Source of the DNA: Gemmatimonadota bacterium
GTDB taxonomy: Bacteria > Gemmatimonadota > Gemmatimonadetes > Longimicrobiales > Gaopeijiaceae
Direction of reading: 5' to 3'
Length of the DNA: 64,000 bases
NCBI GenBank assembly: GCA_030428885.1
Contig: JAUIEJ010000010.1
Location: forward strand, 124,001-188,000
Shown: piece after piece, positions 42,288 through 50,843 of the stretch
Layout of the letters: each line of letters opens with the position of its first letter
How positions within the stretch are numbered: the first letter of the stretch is position 1
Translations under genes and position numbers: made by a program
Notes under the pieces: generated by a model
Databases searched by the model: none
What the model was told of the DNA's origin: nothing
What the model saw: only the letters and a program-made list of their open reading frames with translations

Positions 42288-44947
42288 GTGGTCAGGGACC
42301 CCCGCGGTGGCTGGAGCGGCTCCTCGCACGAGTGCTGCCCGCGTCCCATCGCCAGGACGTCCTGGACGACCTGGCCCTGCTCTTCCGCCGGCGGGTGGCG
42401 GATGCGGGTCGTGGGCGGGCTTTGCTGTGGTACCTGCGTCAGGTTGGACGGGAGTTGATGGCGGTGGCAACGGGCGAATCGACACGGGAGGGGCACATGG
42501 GCGGATGGTCGACGGTGAAGGACGTGATCCGGGATGGGCGGTTCGCTGTGCGGTCGTTCCTGGCCACTCCTGCGTTCACGGTGTCTTCGGGCCTGACGTT
42601 GGTGCTGGGGATCGCGGGGACGACCACGATGTTCGCGGTGGTGGATCAGGTGTTGTTGCGCCCCCTTCCCTATCCGTCGGGGGAACGCCTGGTGCACCTC
42701 GTCCAGACGGGGCCCACCGGTGGTGGCGGATTGGCCGTCTCCTGGCCGAACGTGGAGGACGTGGCCGACGCGGTCGACGGACTGGACGGCCTCTCGGCAT
42801 GGCGTGGTTGGGGATTCCTGGATCAGCGCGATGGGGTCACGGAACGCCTGAGCGGCGCGTCGGTGACCCCCTCCTACTTCGATCTCCTCGGCCTGGAGCC
42901 GGCGGTGGGTCGCTTCTTCGCCTCCGACGACGTGGAACAGCCGCGGATCGTCGTGAGCCACGCCTATTGGACCGGGCGCCTGGCGTCGGATCCCGGCGCG
43001 GTGGGGCGCACCGTGAGCCTGGATGGGTACGGCTACACCGTGGTCGGCGTCGCTCCCCCGGGGTTCGTGGACCCCGTCGCCGCCGTGGCGGGGCTGGGCC
43101 AGCCGGACGCCTGGCGGCTCCTCTCCGGGACGCCGACGGCATCGGGCCGAAGCAACCGCAACGTGTGGTCCATCGGCCGCCTCGCCACCGGGGTCGGAAT
43201 CCACGACCTCGACGAGGAGATGCGGGCCGTCTCGGCGCGGCTGGCAGACGCCCACCCCGCCGAAAACGACGGGCAGAGCTTCCACCTGATCGGCGCCCGG
43301 GAGGCCCGGGTGGGCGACGTTCGTCGGACCTTGCTGATCCTCCTCGGGGCGGTGGGGGTGCTGCTCGCCATCGCCTGCGCCAACGTCGCCAACCTCTTCC
43401 TGGCTCGTGGTACGGCGCGGCGCCGCGAACTCGCCCTCCGTTCGGCGGTGGGAGCCAGCCGGGGTCGCCTCCTCGCTCAGCTCCTCACCGAGGCGGCCGT
43501 CTTCGCTCTCGCCGCGGGCGCCGTGGGAATCGTCGCGAGTTGGATCGCGCTGCGGGCCCTGAGTTCGGCGAGTGCGGTGTGGCTCCCTCGAGCCGAGACC
43601 CTGGGTCTCGACCCGCGCATGGTGGCCTTCGCCCTGCTGACGTCCCTGCTCACCGCCGCCCTCTTCGGCCTCGTTCCCGCCCTCCGATCGGCCGGAACCG
43701 ACCTCGCCGCGCGCCTCCGAGGCAGCCGTGGCGGAACCGAACGAGACGCGACCCGGCTCCGCACCATCTTCGCGGCGAGTCAACTCGCGCTGGCGGTGGT
43801 CCTCCTGTCGGGAATGGGGTTGGTGCTGGAGAGTTTCCTCAGGCTCACGGGCGAAGAACTGGGACTGGACGCCCCCCAGGTGCTCACGGCGGAGGTCATC
43901 GTCGACCGTACCGTCCACCAGAGTCGCGAGGCCCAGAACGACGTGGTGGCCCGTCTGATCGAGGGGATGGGAGGCCTCCCGGCGGTGCGCTCGGCCGCCG
44001 GGATCAACGCCCTGCCCATGAGCGGTCGTGTGGACGCCACGAACGTGATCCGAGCCGAGGACGAGGCCGCGTTGAACGATGATCCGGAAGCCAGCGCGCG
44101 CCTGCCTCGCTTCCCGGTGCGCACGGTCACCCCGGGGTACTTCGGCACCGTGGGCATGCCCGTGATCAGCGGCAGGGACTTCGCCGTCGGGGACGGGGCG
44201 GACGCACCGCCGGTGGCCGTCGTGAACCGGGCGCTGGCCCGCCACCTCTTCGGAGACGACGACCCCCTGGGCCGCCGGGTCGTGGTGCGCGGTGCGACCC
44301 TGGAGGTGGTGGGAGTCGTGGGTGACGTTCGGCAGTTCGGCCCCCACCGCGCGCCCGAACCCGCCCTCTACACCGTGTACGACCAGGAGGCGCAGAGCTG
44401 GATGCGGGGGACCATGAACGTCGCTCTCCGAGTGGGTTCGGAGAGCGGTCCGACCCCCGGGGCGGTGCGGGAGGCCGTGGCGAACACGGGCCCGGGCCTG
44501 ATCGTCGTCTCGGTTGCCCGCCTCGACACGCTGCTGGGTCGACACCTCGCCGTACCCCGCTTCCGATTGGCGCTGGCGACCATCTTCGGAGCCCTTGCTC
44601 TCATCCTCTCCGCCGTAGGCGTCGGCGCCATGGCGGGGTACACGGTCGCCCGCCGGACCCGGGAGTACGCCGTGAGGCTGGCGTGCGGCGCGCGGCCCGA
44701 CCAGGTGGTCCGATCCATCGCCGGATCGGTGGGCGCCTTCACCCTGGCGGGACTCGGGACGGGATTCGCCGCCGCCCTCGTGTCGTCCCGCCTGCTGACG
44801 GGAATCCTCTACGGGGTGTCGCCGGGAGACGTGCGCGTCCATCTCGCCGTGGTCGCCGTCCTCGCAGCCGTGGTCGCCGGCGCGGCGGCGGCGCCCGCCC
44901 GGCGGGTGCTCTCCATCGATCCGGCTCGAGTCCTCCGCGACGAATAG
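42284..44947 (+). CDS. ADOP-type ABC transporter permease (duplicated FtsX/MacB domains)
   Basis: This 887-residue membrane protein begins with a short cytoplasmic segment (PRWLERLLARVLPASHRQDVLDDLALLFRRRVADAGRGRALLWYLRQVGREL) known as the prefix domain of ADOP permeases. The first MacB_PCD/FtsX unit follows: FTVSSGLTLVLGIAGTTTMFAVVDQVLLRPLPYP, a periplasmic domain, then three helices (LLILLGAVGVLLAIACANVANLFLARGTARRRELALRSAVGASRGRLLAQLLTEAAVF). The second unit starts near TIFAASQLALAVVLLSGMGLVLESFLRL and ends with GVGAMAGYTVARRTREYAVRLACGARPDQVVRSI. Such proteins are usually found without a dedicated ATPase, so the name means 'orphan permease'. Function (possibly mechanotransmission or export) is unknown. 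Confidence 0.92.
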   Translation: MSGQGPPRWLERLLARVLPASHRQDVLDDLALLFRRRVADAGRGRALLWYLRQVGRELMAVATGESTREGHMGGWSTVKDVIRDGRFAVRSFLATPAFTVSSGLTLVLGIAGTTTMFAVVDQVLLRPLPYPSGERLVHLVQTGPTGGGGLAVSWPNVEDVADAVDGLDGLSAWRGWGFLDQRDGVTERLSGASVTPSYFDLLGLEPAVGRFFASDDVEQPRIVVSHAYWTGRLASDPGAVGRTVSLDGYGYTVVGVAPPGFVDPVAAVAGLGQPDAWRLLSGTPTASGRSNRNVWSIGRLATGVGIHDLDEEMRAVSARLADAHPAENDGQSFHLIGAREARVGDVRRTLLILLGAVGVLLAIACANVANLFLARGTARRRELALRSAVGASRGRLLAQLLTEAAVFALAAGAVGIVASWIALRALSSASAVWLPRAETLGLDPRMVAFALLTSLLTAALFGLVPALRSAGTDLAARLRGSRGGTERDATRLRTIFAASQLALAVVLLSGMGLVLESFLRLTGEELGLDAPQVLTAEVIVDRTVHQSREAQNDVVARLIEGMGGLPAVRSAAGINALPMSGRVDATNVIRAEDEAALNDDPEASARLPRFPVRTVTPGYFGTVGMPVISGRDFAVGDGADAPPVAVVNRALARHLFGDDDPLGRRVVVRGATLEVVGVVGDVRQFGPHRAPEPALYTVYDQEAQSWMRGTMNVALRVGSESGPTPGAVREAVANTGPGLIVVSVARLDTLLGRHLAVPRFRLALATIFGALALILSAVGVGAMAGYTVARRTREYAVRLACGARPDQVVRSIAGSVGAFTLAGLGTGFAAALVSSRLLTGILYGVSPGDVRVHLAVVAVLAAVVAGAAAAPARRVLSIDPARVLRDE

Positions 44948-44957
44948 ACCCCGTCCC

Positions 44958-45893
44958 TCACGCCCGACGGGCGCTGCGCTCCGACCCCGCCACGGCCAGG
45001 ACCTGGGCGATCCGGGTTACGGTGGCGACCGGCTCGAGGTCGAGCTGCCTCCACGTGATCCGTACGATTCGATACCCCAGGGACGAGAGGCGGGCGTCGC
45101 GGCGGCGGTCGGCCTCGAAGCTCTTTCGGGAGCCGTGGAAGGCGAAGCCGTCGACTTCCACCACGACGCGGGACGTGCGCCACACGCAGTCGAGTTCCAG
45201 ACCTCCGACCCGGCCGTTGGTTTCGGGCCGGGGCAGCCCGGCCTTCCCGATCCACTCGAGGAGGCGCTCCTCGGCCTCGGATCGTGTGAAGGCCGGTCCG
45301 GTGGATCCCGACACCAGGCTTCGCAGTCGCCCGGCCCCGGGGATGGGGCCCCGACGAACCAGCGCCGCCTCGATGGCCTCCGGTCTAGCCCGTCCGTCGC
45401 GGGTCGCCTGGGCATACGCCCGCTCGAGGGTGTGCGACGGCACCGCCCCGGCGACGTCGAGAAGGGTGGGGACGGGCGCGGTGACGGGAATACCCTCGAT
45501 CCGCTGCCAGTCGGACGGCGCCAGGGCGGGCACCCGGTGGGGTCGGATGCCGGGGCGTCGGCCGCCGTCCGTGCCCACCATGGAGACGTGGACCGGCGCG
45601 CGCGCCGGTTCCTTCGACGCGAAGCCGTGGAGCGCCAGGGCGGTGACGTGGCTCACGACGCCCCCCGGACCGCAGGCGAGGACGGCCGCCATCACCCTCG
45701 CCCTCGGAGGTTCGAGGCCGCCGTGCAGGGCACCGATCAGGTAGACCCCTCGATGGAGCCGCCGGAGGCGGCCCGATCTGCACTGCCGGTCGATCCAGGA
45801 GGGCGAGACCGGGAGGTCGAGCAGTTGTCGGCGGGTGACGACGCCGTGCTGACGGGCGGCGAGCGCCGCGGCGGCTCGTTCGGGGGCGGTCAT
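44958..45893 (-). CDS. AbiEi-like N-terminal domain fused to DUF559 nuclease-like domain
   Basis: The 311-residue product begins with an AbiEi_4-type winged helix: PERAAAALAARQHGVVTRRQLLDLPVSPSWIDRQCRSGRLRRLHRGVYLIGAL. A middle region follows (THV...ALALHGFASKEPARAPVHVSM, ITAPVPTLLDVAGAVP-like), and the C-terminus is DUF559, a Vsr/restriction-endonuclease fold: LELDCVWRTSRVVVEVDGFAFHGSRKSFEADRRRDARLSSLGYRIVRITWRQL. The acidic residues D and E of LDCVW..VVVEVDG are the nuclease-like catalytic ones. No AbiEii toxin gene is adjacent, so it is probably not a classical toxin-antitoxin pair. These genes occur in many copies in such genomes. A repeat cluster lies directly in front of the start. Confidence 0.8.
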   Translation of the reverse strand: MTAPERAAAALAARQHGVVTRRQLLDLPVSPSWIDRQCRSGRLRRLHRGVYLIGALHGGLEPPRARVMAAVLACGPGGVVSHVTALALHGFASKEPARAPVHVSMVGTDGGRRPGIRPHRVPALAPSDWQRIEGIPVTAPVPTLLDVAGAVPSHTLERAYAQATRDGRARPEAIEAALVRRGPIPGAGRLRSLVSGSTGPAFTRSEAEERLLEWIGKAGLPRPETNGRVGGLELDCVWRTSRVVVEVDGFAFHGSRKSFEADRRRDARLSSLGYRIVRITWRQLDLEPVATVTRIAQVLAVAGSERSARRA

Positions 45894-45901
45894 GGCGAGG
45901 G

Positions 45902-45946
45902 TGGGTGGCGGGTGGCGGGTGGCGGGGCGGGTGGCGGGGCGGGGCG
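45902..45946 (+). repeat. G-rich imperfect tandem repeat (GGGTGGCG/GGCGGGGC)
   Basis: About 45 bases consist of repeats of GGTGGCGG with GGCGGGGC variants, lying 8 bp upstream of the DUF559 gene start. Several runs of three or four G on this strand could form a quadruplex. It may be a slippage product with a regulatory effect, or simply neutral. Confidence 0.5.
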
Positions 45947-45948
45947 AA

Positions 45949-46130
45949 GCGAATTCCCCAACAGGGGCCCACAGCCCCCGTGATTCCGGGTTGGCGTCGC
46001 GAAGCGGTGGAAACGCCCCAGGCTGGCCTCGGCGGCCCATCGCGCTTGGGGAATCCACGTTGGTCCACGACGCAAATGCCCCACAGTCGGCTCGACGGCT
46101 CCCTGTTGGGGACTTCGCGTCGGCGAAGGA
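45949..46130. repeat. Cluster of short degenerate repeats in both orientations
   Basis: GCGAATTCCCCAACAGGG (45949-45966) recurs, inverted, as CCCTGTTGGGGACTTCGC (46101-46118) with one mismatch. Weaker relatives lie between: GCAAATGCCCCACAG (46072-46086) direct, GCTTGGGGAATCC (46044-46056) inverted and GCGAAGCGGTGGAAACGCCCC (from about 46000) direct. The region belongs to a 404-bp gap without a gene between the DUF559 gene and the M14 peptidase gene. The remaining about 170 bp hold no recognised element except a weak TAGGTT box at 46251. Confidence 0.55.
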
Positions 46131-46297
46131 GATCCACGGGCCCGCGCCGGCGACGGCAGCAAGGAAGCTGCTCCGGGCCACGGGGCGACCCCATGGGCCG
46201 TCGGGTCGGGGGCGACGGTCCCGCGAATGGCTGACCGCGGGGCCCCGTCCTAGGTTTGCGAGTCGAACCGACCGTCCCTCCGCCCGACGCGCCCGCC

Positions 46298-49200
46298 ATG
46301 ACGCACCGTCTTCGCCTCGCCGCCCCGCTCCTGGCCGCCCTCCTGCCCGTGCTGCTGGCGGGTTCGGGAGGGGAGCCGGCCGCGGAGACGTGGGGACCGG
46401 AACCCGCCGCACCGGCCACTTCGAGAGGGGAGCCGGCCGCGGAGACGTGGGGACCGGAGCCCGCCGCACCGGCCACTTCGGGAGGGGAGCCGGCCGCGGA
46501 GACGTGGGGACCGGAACCCGCCGCACCGGCCACTTCGGGAGGGGAGCCGGCCGCGGAGACGTGGGGACCGGAAGCCGCCGCACCGGCCGCGGGCAACGCG
46601 AAGGCCGCCGGCGCGACGGGTGCGCAGGCCGCCGCGCCGGCCCCAGACACGGTCGTCGACCTCCGGGATCTGTTCGCCGCCGGGCTGTTCGTCGACGACC
46701 GCAACGGCGACTCGCTGCCCGACTTCGTGGACGGGCGGATCGTGCTGGCGGCGGAGTCGACCCCCGCCGAGGCCGGCGCGGCGGCCGACCTGGCGGCCCG
46801 ACTGGGGTATGAGACCACCGCCACCGATCTGGGGCGGGCCGCCCGGATCGGCGACCCCGTCGCCGGGCCCGTGCTGCTGGTGGGCGACGAGGCCGCGGGG
46901 TCGGCAGGGATCGACGCCGCCGCCGTCCGCTCCACCCTGGCGCCGGGACAGGGGGCGCTGAGCCGGGTGGGCCCCTCGCCGGCCTATCCGTTCGGGGGCG
47001 TGGCCCTGGTGGGTTACGACGCCACGGGCCTGCTGGCGGCGTCGGCCTACCTGGCGGGGCGCTACCCGGCGGTGTGGGGGGTCGACGGCTCCACCTGGGC
47101 CAGTCTGTCCGCCGCCGCCGACACCTTCGCCGCCGTGGCCTCCCCCGACCTCGCCCCCCGGCTCACCCGCATCGTGGTGGACGCGGCCCGTCCCGGCGTG
47201 GCCCGGGCGGAGATGGCGGTGGCGGCGTCCGACGCCGCCGCCCGGGGCGCTCTTCTCGCGGCCCTCGCCGGCGAGCCCGCCGACACGACGGCCGACGACT
47301 CCGACGCCGACGACCCCCTCCAGCCCCTCCGGATTCGCGACCTCCACCGCCTGGAGTGGCACGTCGTGGGCGCCGGCGCCGACACCGTGGTGGCGGTACG
47401 CCCCGAGGAACCGTGGAGCCCGTCCAACGGGAGCGCCTACCGCCCCCCCTCCACCCCGCCCTTCTCCCTCGTCGACCTCTACACCGTCGACGGCCTCTAC
47501 CGCGACACCAACCAGGATCTGGTGCCCGACGAGAGCCGGGCGTCGCTGTCGCTGGCGTCGGGCGCCGTGGCCGACGGAGTGGTCGACCTGGCCACCCGCA
47601 TCGGCCTCGAGACCGCCGGCATCCGCCTGCCCCTGGCCCGGGTGGGCGGCCAGGAGGACGACCCCACCGCCAGGGGGTTCCCCATCCTGGTGGGGCCGGG
47701 CCACCACGCCCGCCGCGCCCTGGCCGCCGACGGCGGTATGCCCGGCGACGACGGCGCCCCGGGCACGGGCTTCGCCCTGCTCCTGGACCGTTCGTTCGGG
47801 CTCGGCGAACCCGAAGAGCGCCGGGGCGGTCTCGTGGTCGACGGCGCCGACGCCGACGGGGTCTCGGCGGCCCTCGACTGGCTGGCGGGTCGGGCCCCCT
47901 ATCTGTGGTCCCACGGAAAGGGCCAGGTGCGCCTCGCCGACCTCCAGACCGAGATCCGGCGCTTCCTCCAGGCCCGGAAGGCACCGGGCCAGGTCGCTCT
48001 CGCCCTGGCCAAGCTCGGCACCTGGATGGATCGGGACGCCGAAAGCGGCGCCGCACCCCGCCGCGTCGAGGTCGAACTCGTCGCCGAAGACGCCCCCGAG
48101 GGCCTCGCCGCCGTCGCCGAGGCCACGATCCGCGAGCGCTTCACCGACGCCGACATCGCCGTGGACACCTGGTCCAGCGGCTTCGGCCAGGGCGACACGA
48201 TCTTCGTGCAGGAGTGGGCGATTCCCTGGGAGGTGGACGACGCCCGCGCCCGTCTGGAGGCCGAAGTCTACCCCGCCGTCCGGCCCGGCGCCCCCGCCTC
48301 GGTGGAGCTCCGGGTGAGCGAGCCGCCGGCCATCCGGGCCCGACTCGCCGACGAGATCCGCACGCGCCTCGCCGAGGCCGGCGCCGATCCGGTGGACGTC
48401 CACGTCTTCAGCGCCTACAAGCAGGGCTATTCCTGGCTTGAGGACCGGGTCCTCCCCGAACTCCGGGAGGTCGACGCGGAGCGGATCGAGATCACCTACC
48501 ACACCCTGGACGAATCCGACGAGATCCGCTGGCAGACCATCGCCGCCGATACCCGGTGGCTCCAGGAACTGTACCCGGTGGACGCCGTGCTGGCCCGGGA
48601 ACTCGCCCTCTCGGACTCGGCCATCACCTTCACTCCGACCCGCACGGCCGACCCGATCTACACGGTGACGGCGCGGAACGCTGCCGGGACGGTGGTCTTC
48701 GAAGACGCCTTCACGCCCCGATACGTGGTGCGCCCGTTCTTCGATCTCTTCCCCGAGTACGAGCAGGTGCGCGTCACCACGGGGTGGCTTCACGCCGCCA
48801 TCGGGGGCGAGACGGTGCTCGACGAGCGCGTGGTCACCGATCCCGAGCGCTTCTGGGACCGCCTCCAGACCGAGACCTACGCCGAGATCGTGGACTACGT
48901 GCTGGACACCCAGGACGGCGCCCCGTCGCCGGCCAACGCACCGTTCTTCGACGAGTTCCACATCGACCTGCGCCTGAGCGAGCCCGACTACCGCATCGGC
49001 GTCGATGAAGAGGTGATCAGTTCCCTCGAGGCGCTCCACGAGGACATCTACTTCGAGACCCTGACCCTCTTCGACCTCATCGGGAGCCGCTACCAGACCA
49101 GCCAGCCCTATCCGGGGCGGGTGCTGCCCTGGATCGATCCGTCGGGCGCCGGCCAGCCGGGCCAGGCCCGCCTCAGCCTCAACGGCAAGGAGCGGGCGGG

Positions 49201-50764
49201 GGCCGAACTCCTGGTGCGCACCTGGACCGACGACGCAGCCGCCCCCCGGGTGCGCCGGTACGGGCTCGGACCCCTCCCGGTGGACCCGCCCCGGATCGTG
49301 GGCGTGGGGGTCGACGCGGGGGCCGACGGACTCCGTACCCTCGTGGCCCGGGTCGAGGTGCCCGACAGCGTGGACCGCTTTCGGGAGTTCGAGGGCCGCT
49401 CGTCGGAAGCAGGCATCGACGCCCAGTTCATGAATGCCGAGCTCCTGGACGCCATGGTGGCCGCCCTCCGGACGCTGCACGCCGCGGGTCTCTTCACCGA
49501 CGCTCTCTCGTGGGACCGCGTGGCGGAGCTCGTGATCGACGTGCGGGTCGAGGACGCCCCGGGGGCGGGGCGCCGAGCCGGAGTCCCCCGGAGCCCGAAC
49601 CCGGCCTCCACCGACGCCCCCCGTCTCGTCGCCGACGGGTGGAGCGGGGACGGATCGCCCCTGGTGCAGTGGGACACCCCCATCCCGCCGGCCGAGAACG
49701 ACACCGTGCTGGCTCGCCTGGCGACGTTCCCCCAGGCCACGGTCTACCACATGACGAACTCGTTCCTGGGCCAGCCCATCTGGGCCGTGGATCTGTTGCC
49801 GCCCCACGACGCCGGGTACGTGAGCCAGGCGAAGCTGAACGCCCTCAAACCCACCCTCTTCATCAGCGGCCGCCAGCACGCCAACGAGGTATCGAGCACC
49901 AGCCACATCCTCCGCCTCGCCGAGCTGCTGGTGACCGATTCGAGTTACACGGCGCTGCTGGACGACGTGAACGTGGTGCTCCACCCCATCACCAATCCCG
50001 ACGGCGCCCGCCTCGCGGTGGAGATGCAGGAGGTGACCCCCGACTTCATGCTCCACGCCGGGTATCTCGGGGCCCTGGGCGTGGATGCCACCTCGGGAGA
50101 GCGGGACGACGACGCCCTCTACCCCGAGTCCCAGGTCCGCCGCCGGATCCGGGAGACGTGGCTGCCCGACGTCTACATCAACATGCACGGGTACCCGAGC
50201 CACGAGTGGGTCCAGTACTTCGCCGGCTACAGCGCCTGGGTGCGGAGTCGCCGGGGCGGGCAGCGGAGCTGGTGGGCGCCCCGGGGCTGGTTCATCCCGG
50301 GACTCTCCATCGTGGAGGACGACGACGAGGCCGAGTACGGCGACGCCCAGTGGGCGGTGTTGGACTCCATCGCCGCCGCCATCACCGGCGAGCCCGAGGT
50401 GGAGGCCATGAACCGGCGCCTCTACGCCCGCTACCGGAAGTACGGCGTGCAGGACCGGGACGACTTCACCGAGTTCTTCCACGAGGGCATCCTGGTGAAC
50501 CTGCGGCCGAGGGGTCCGCAGAGCATCGGTCAGGGCCTCTACAGCCCTCGCATCACCTGGTTCTCCACCACCACCGAGGCCCCCGACGAGACGGCCCGGG
50601 GCGACTGGCTGGAGCTCGTCGCCACGGCGGGGCTGGCCCACTCTTCGGCCCTGCTCCGATACCTGGCCGGCGGAACGTTCGAGATGGAGCGGGAGGTGGA
50701 GGCCGACGCCGGAGGGGTGGTCCGGAAGGCCTCCCGGGTGAAGCCGGTACTCCCGGGGGGCTGA
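46298..50764 (+). CDS. Very large exported M14-family zinc carboxypeptidase
   Basis: The product is 1488 residues, several times the size of a plain M14 enzyme. A signal peptide (RLAAPLLAALLPVLLAGSG) leads into four 19-residue repeats rich in Pro, Glu and Ala, then a long extracytoplasmic region of alternating helices and strands with acidic content (residues about 110-1100). The M14 domain is near the C-terminus: zinc motif RQHANE (H1194, E1197), then NPDGARL and third-ligand region NMHGYPSHEW (H1297 or H1302). EFFHEGILVNLRPRG follows, in the region where the catalytic Glu is expected. The N-terminal part may be a substrate-binding or inhibitory domain; I recognise no family in it. It probably cleaves peptides outside the cytoplasm. 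Confidence 0.85.
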   Translation: MTHRLRLAAPLLAALLPVLLAGSGGEPAAETWGPEPAAPATSRGEPAAETWGPEPAAPATSGGEPAAETWGPEPAAPATSGGEPAAETWGPEAAAPAAGNAKAAGATGAQAAAPAPDTVVDLRDLFAAGLFVDDRNGDSLPDFVDGRIVLAAESTPAEAGAAADLAARLGYETTATDLGRAARIGDPVAGPVLLVGDEAAGSAGIDAAAVRSTLAPGQGALSRVGPSPAYPFGGVALVGYDATGLLAASAYLAGRYPAVWGVDGSTWASLSAAADTFAAVASPDLAPRLTRIVVDAARPGVARAEMAVAASDAAARGALLAALAGEPADTTADDSDADDPLQPLRIRDLHRLEWHVVGAGADTVVAVRPEEPWSPSNGSAYRPPSTPPFSLVDLYTVDGLYRDTNQDLVPDESRASLSLASGAVADGVVDLATRIGLETAGIRLPLARVGGQEDDPTARGFPILVGPGHHARRALAADGGMPGDDGAPGTGFALLLDRSFGLGEPEERRGGLVVDGADADGVSAALDWLAGRAPYLWSHGKGQVRLADLQTEIRRFLQARKAPGQVALALAKLGTWMDRDAESGAAPRRVEVELVAEDAPEGLAAVAEATIRERFTDADIAVDTWSSGFGQGDTIFVQEWAIPWEVDDARARLEAEVYPAVRPGAPASVELRVSEPPAIRARLADEIRTRLAEAGADPVDVHVFSAYKQGYSWLEDRVLPELREVDAERIEITYHTLDESDEIRWQTIAADTRWLQELYPVDAVLARELALSDSAITFTPTRTADPIYTVTARNAAGTVVFEDAFTPRYVVRPFFDLFPEYEQVRVTTGWLHAAIGGETVLDERVVTDPERFWDRLQTETYAEIVDYVLDTQDGAPSPANAPFFDEFHIDLRLSEPDYRIGVDEEVISSLEALHEDIYFETLTLFDLIGSRYQTSQPYPGRVLPWIDPSGAGQPGQARLSLNGKERAGAELLVRTWTDDAAAPRVRRYGLGPLPVDPPRIVGVGVDAGADGLRTLVARVEVPDSVDRFREFEGRSSEAGIDAQFMNAELLDAMVAALRTLHAAGLFTDALSWDRVAELVIDVRVEDAPGAGRRAGVPRSPNPASTDAPRLVADGWSGDGSPLVQWDTPIPPAENDTVLARLATFPQATVYHMTNSFLGQPIWAVDLLPPHDAGYVSQAKLNALKPTLFISGRQHANEVSSTSHILRLAELLVTDSSYTALLDDVNVVLHPITNPDGARLAVEMQEVTPDFMLHAGYLGALGVDATSGERDDDALYPESQVRRRIRETWLPDVYINMHGYPSHEWVQYFAGYSAWVRSRRGGQRSWWAPRGWFIPGLSIVEDDDEAEYGDAQWAVLDSIAAAITGEPEVEAMNRRLYARYRKYGVQDRDDFTEFFHEGILVNLRPRGPQSIGQGLYSPRITWFSTTTEAPDETARGDWLELVATAGLAHSSALLRYLAGGTFEMEREVEADAGGVVRKASRVKPVLPGG
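46370..46597 (+). repeat. Four near-identical 57-bp tandem repeats in coding sequence
   Basis: Each 57-bp unit codes GEPAAETWGPEPAAPATS plus Arg or Gly. The first three are almost identical at the DNA level and the fourth is slightly changed (EAAAPAAGN). They follow the signal peptide of the M14 gene and would form an extended Pro/Ala linker. Copy number can change by recombination or slippage. Confidence 0.85.
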
Positions 50765-50843
50765 GGCGGCACCCGGCGGGGTTGCCCCGGAGGCGATGGC
50801 CCCCGTAGGGTCGGGCGACCTCTCCCCCCACCCCGGAGCACCC

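Noticed and set aside
44958-45893. Complete AbiE toxin-antitoxin system
   Set aside because: The winged helix resembles AbiEi, but no AbiEii nucleotidyltransferase toxin gene is next to it.
46370-46597. CRISPR-like array
   Set aside because: The 57-bp units are contiguous, without spacers, and code for in-frame 19-residue repeats.
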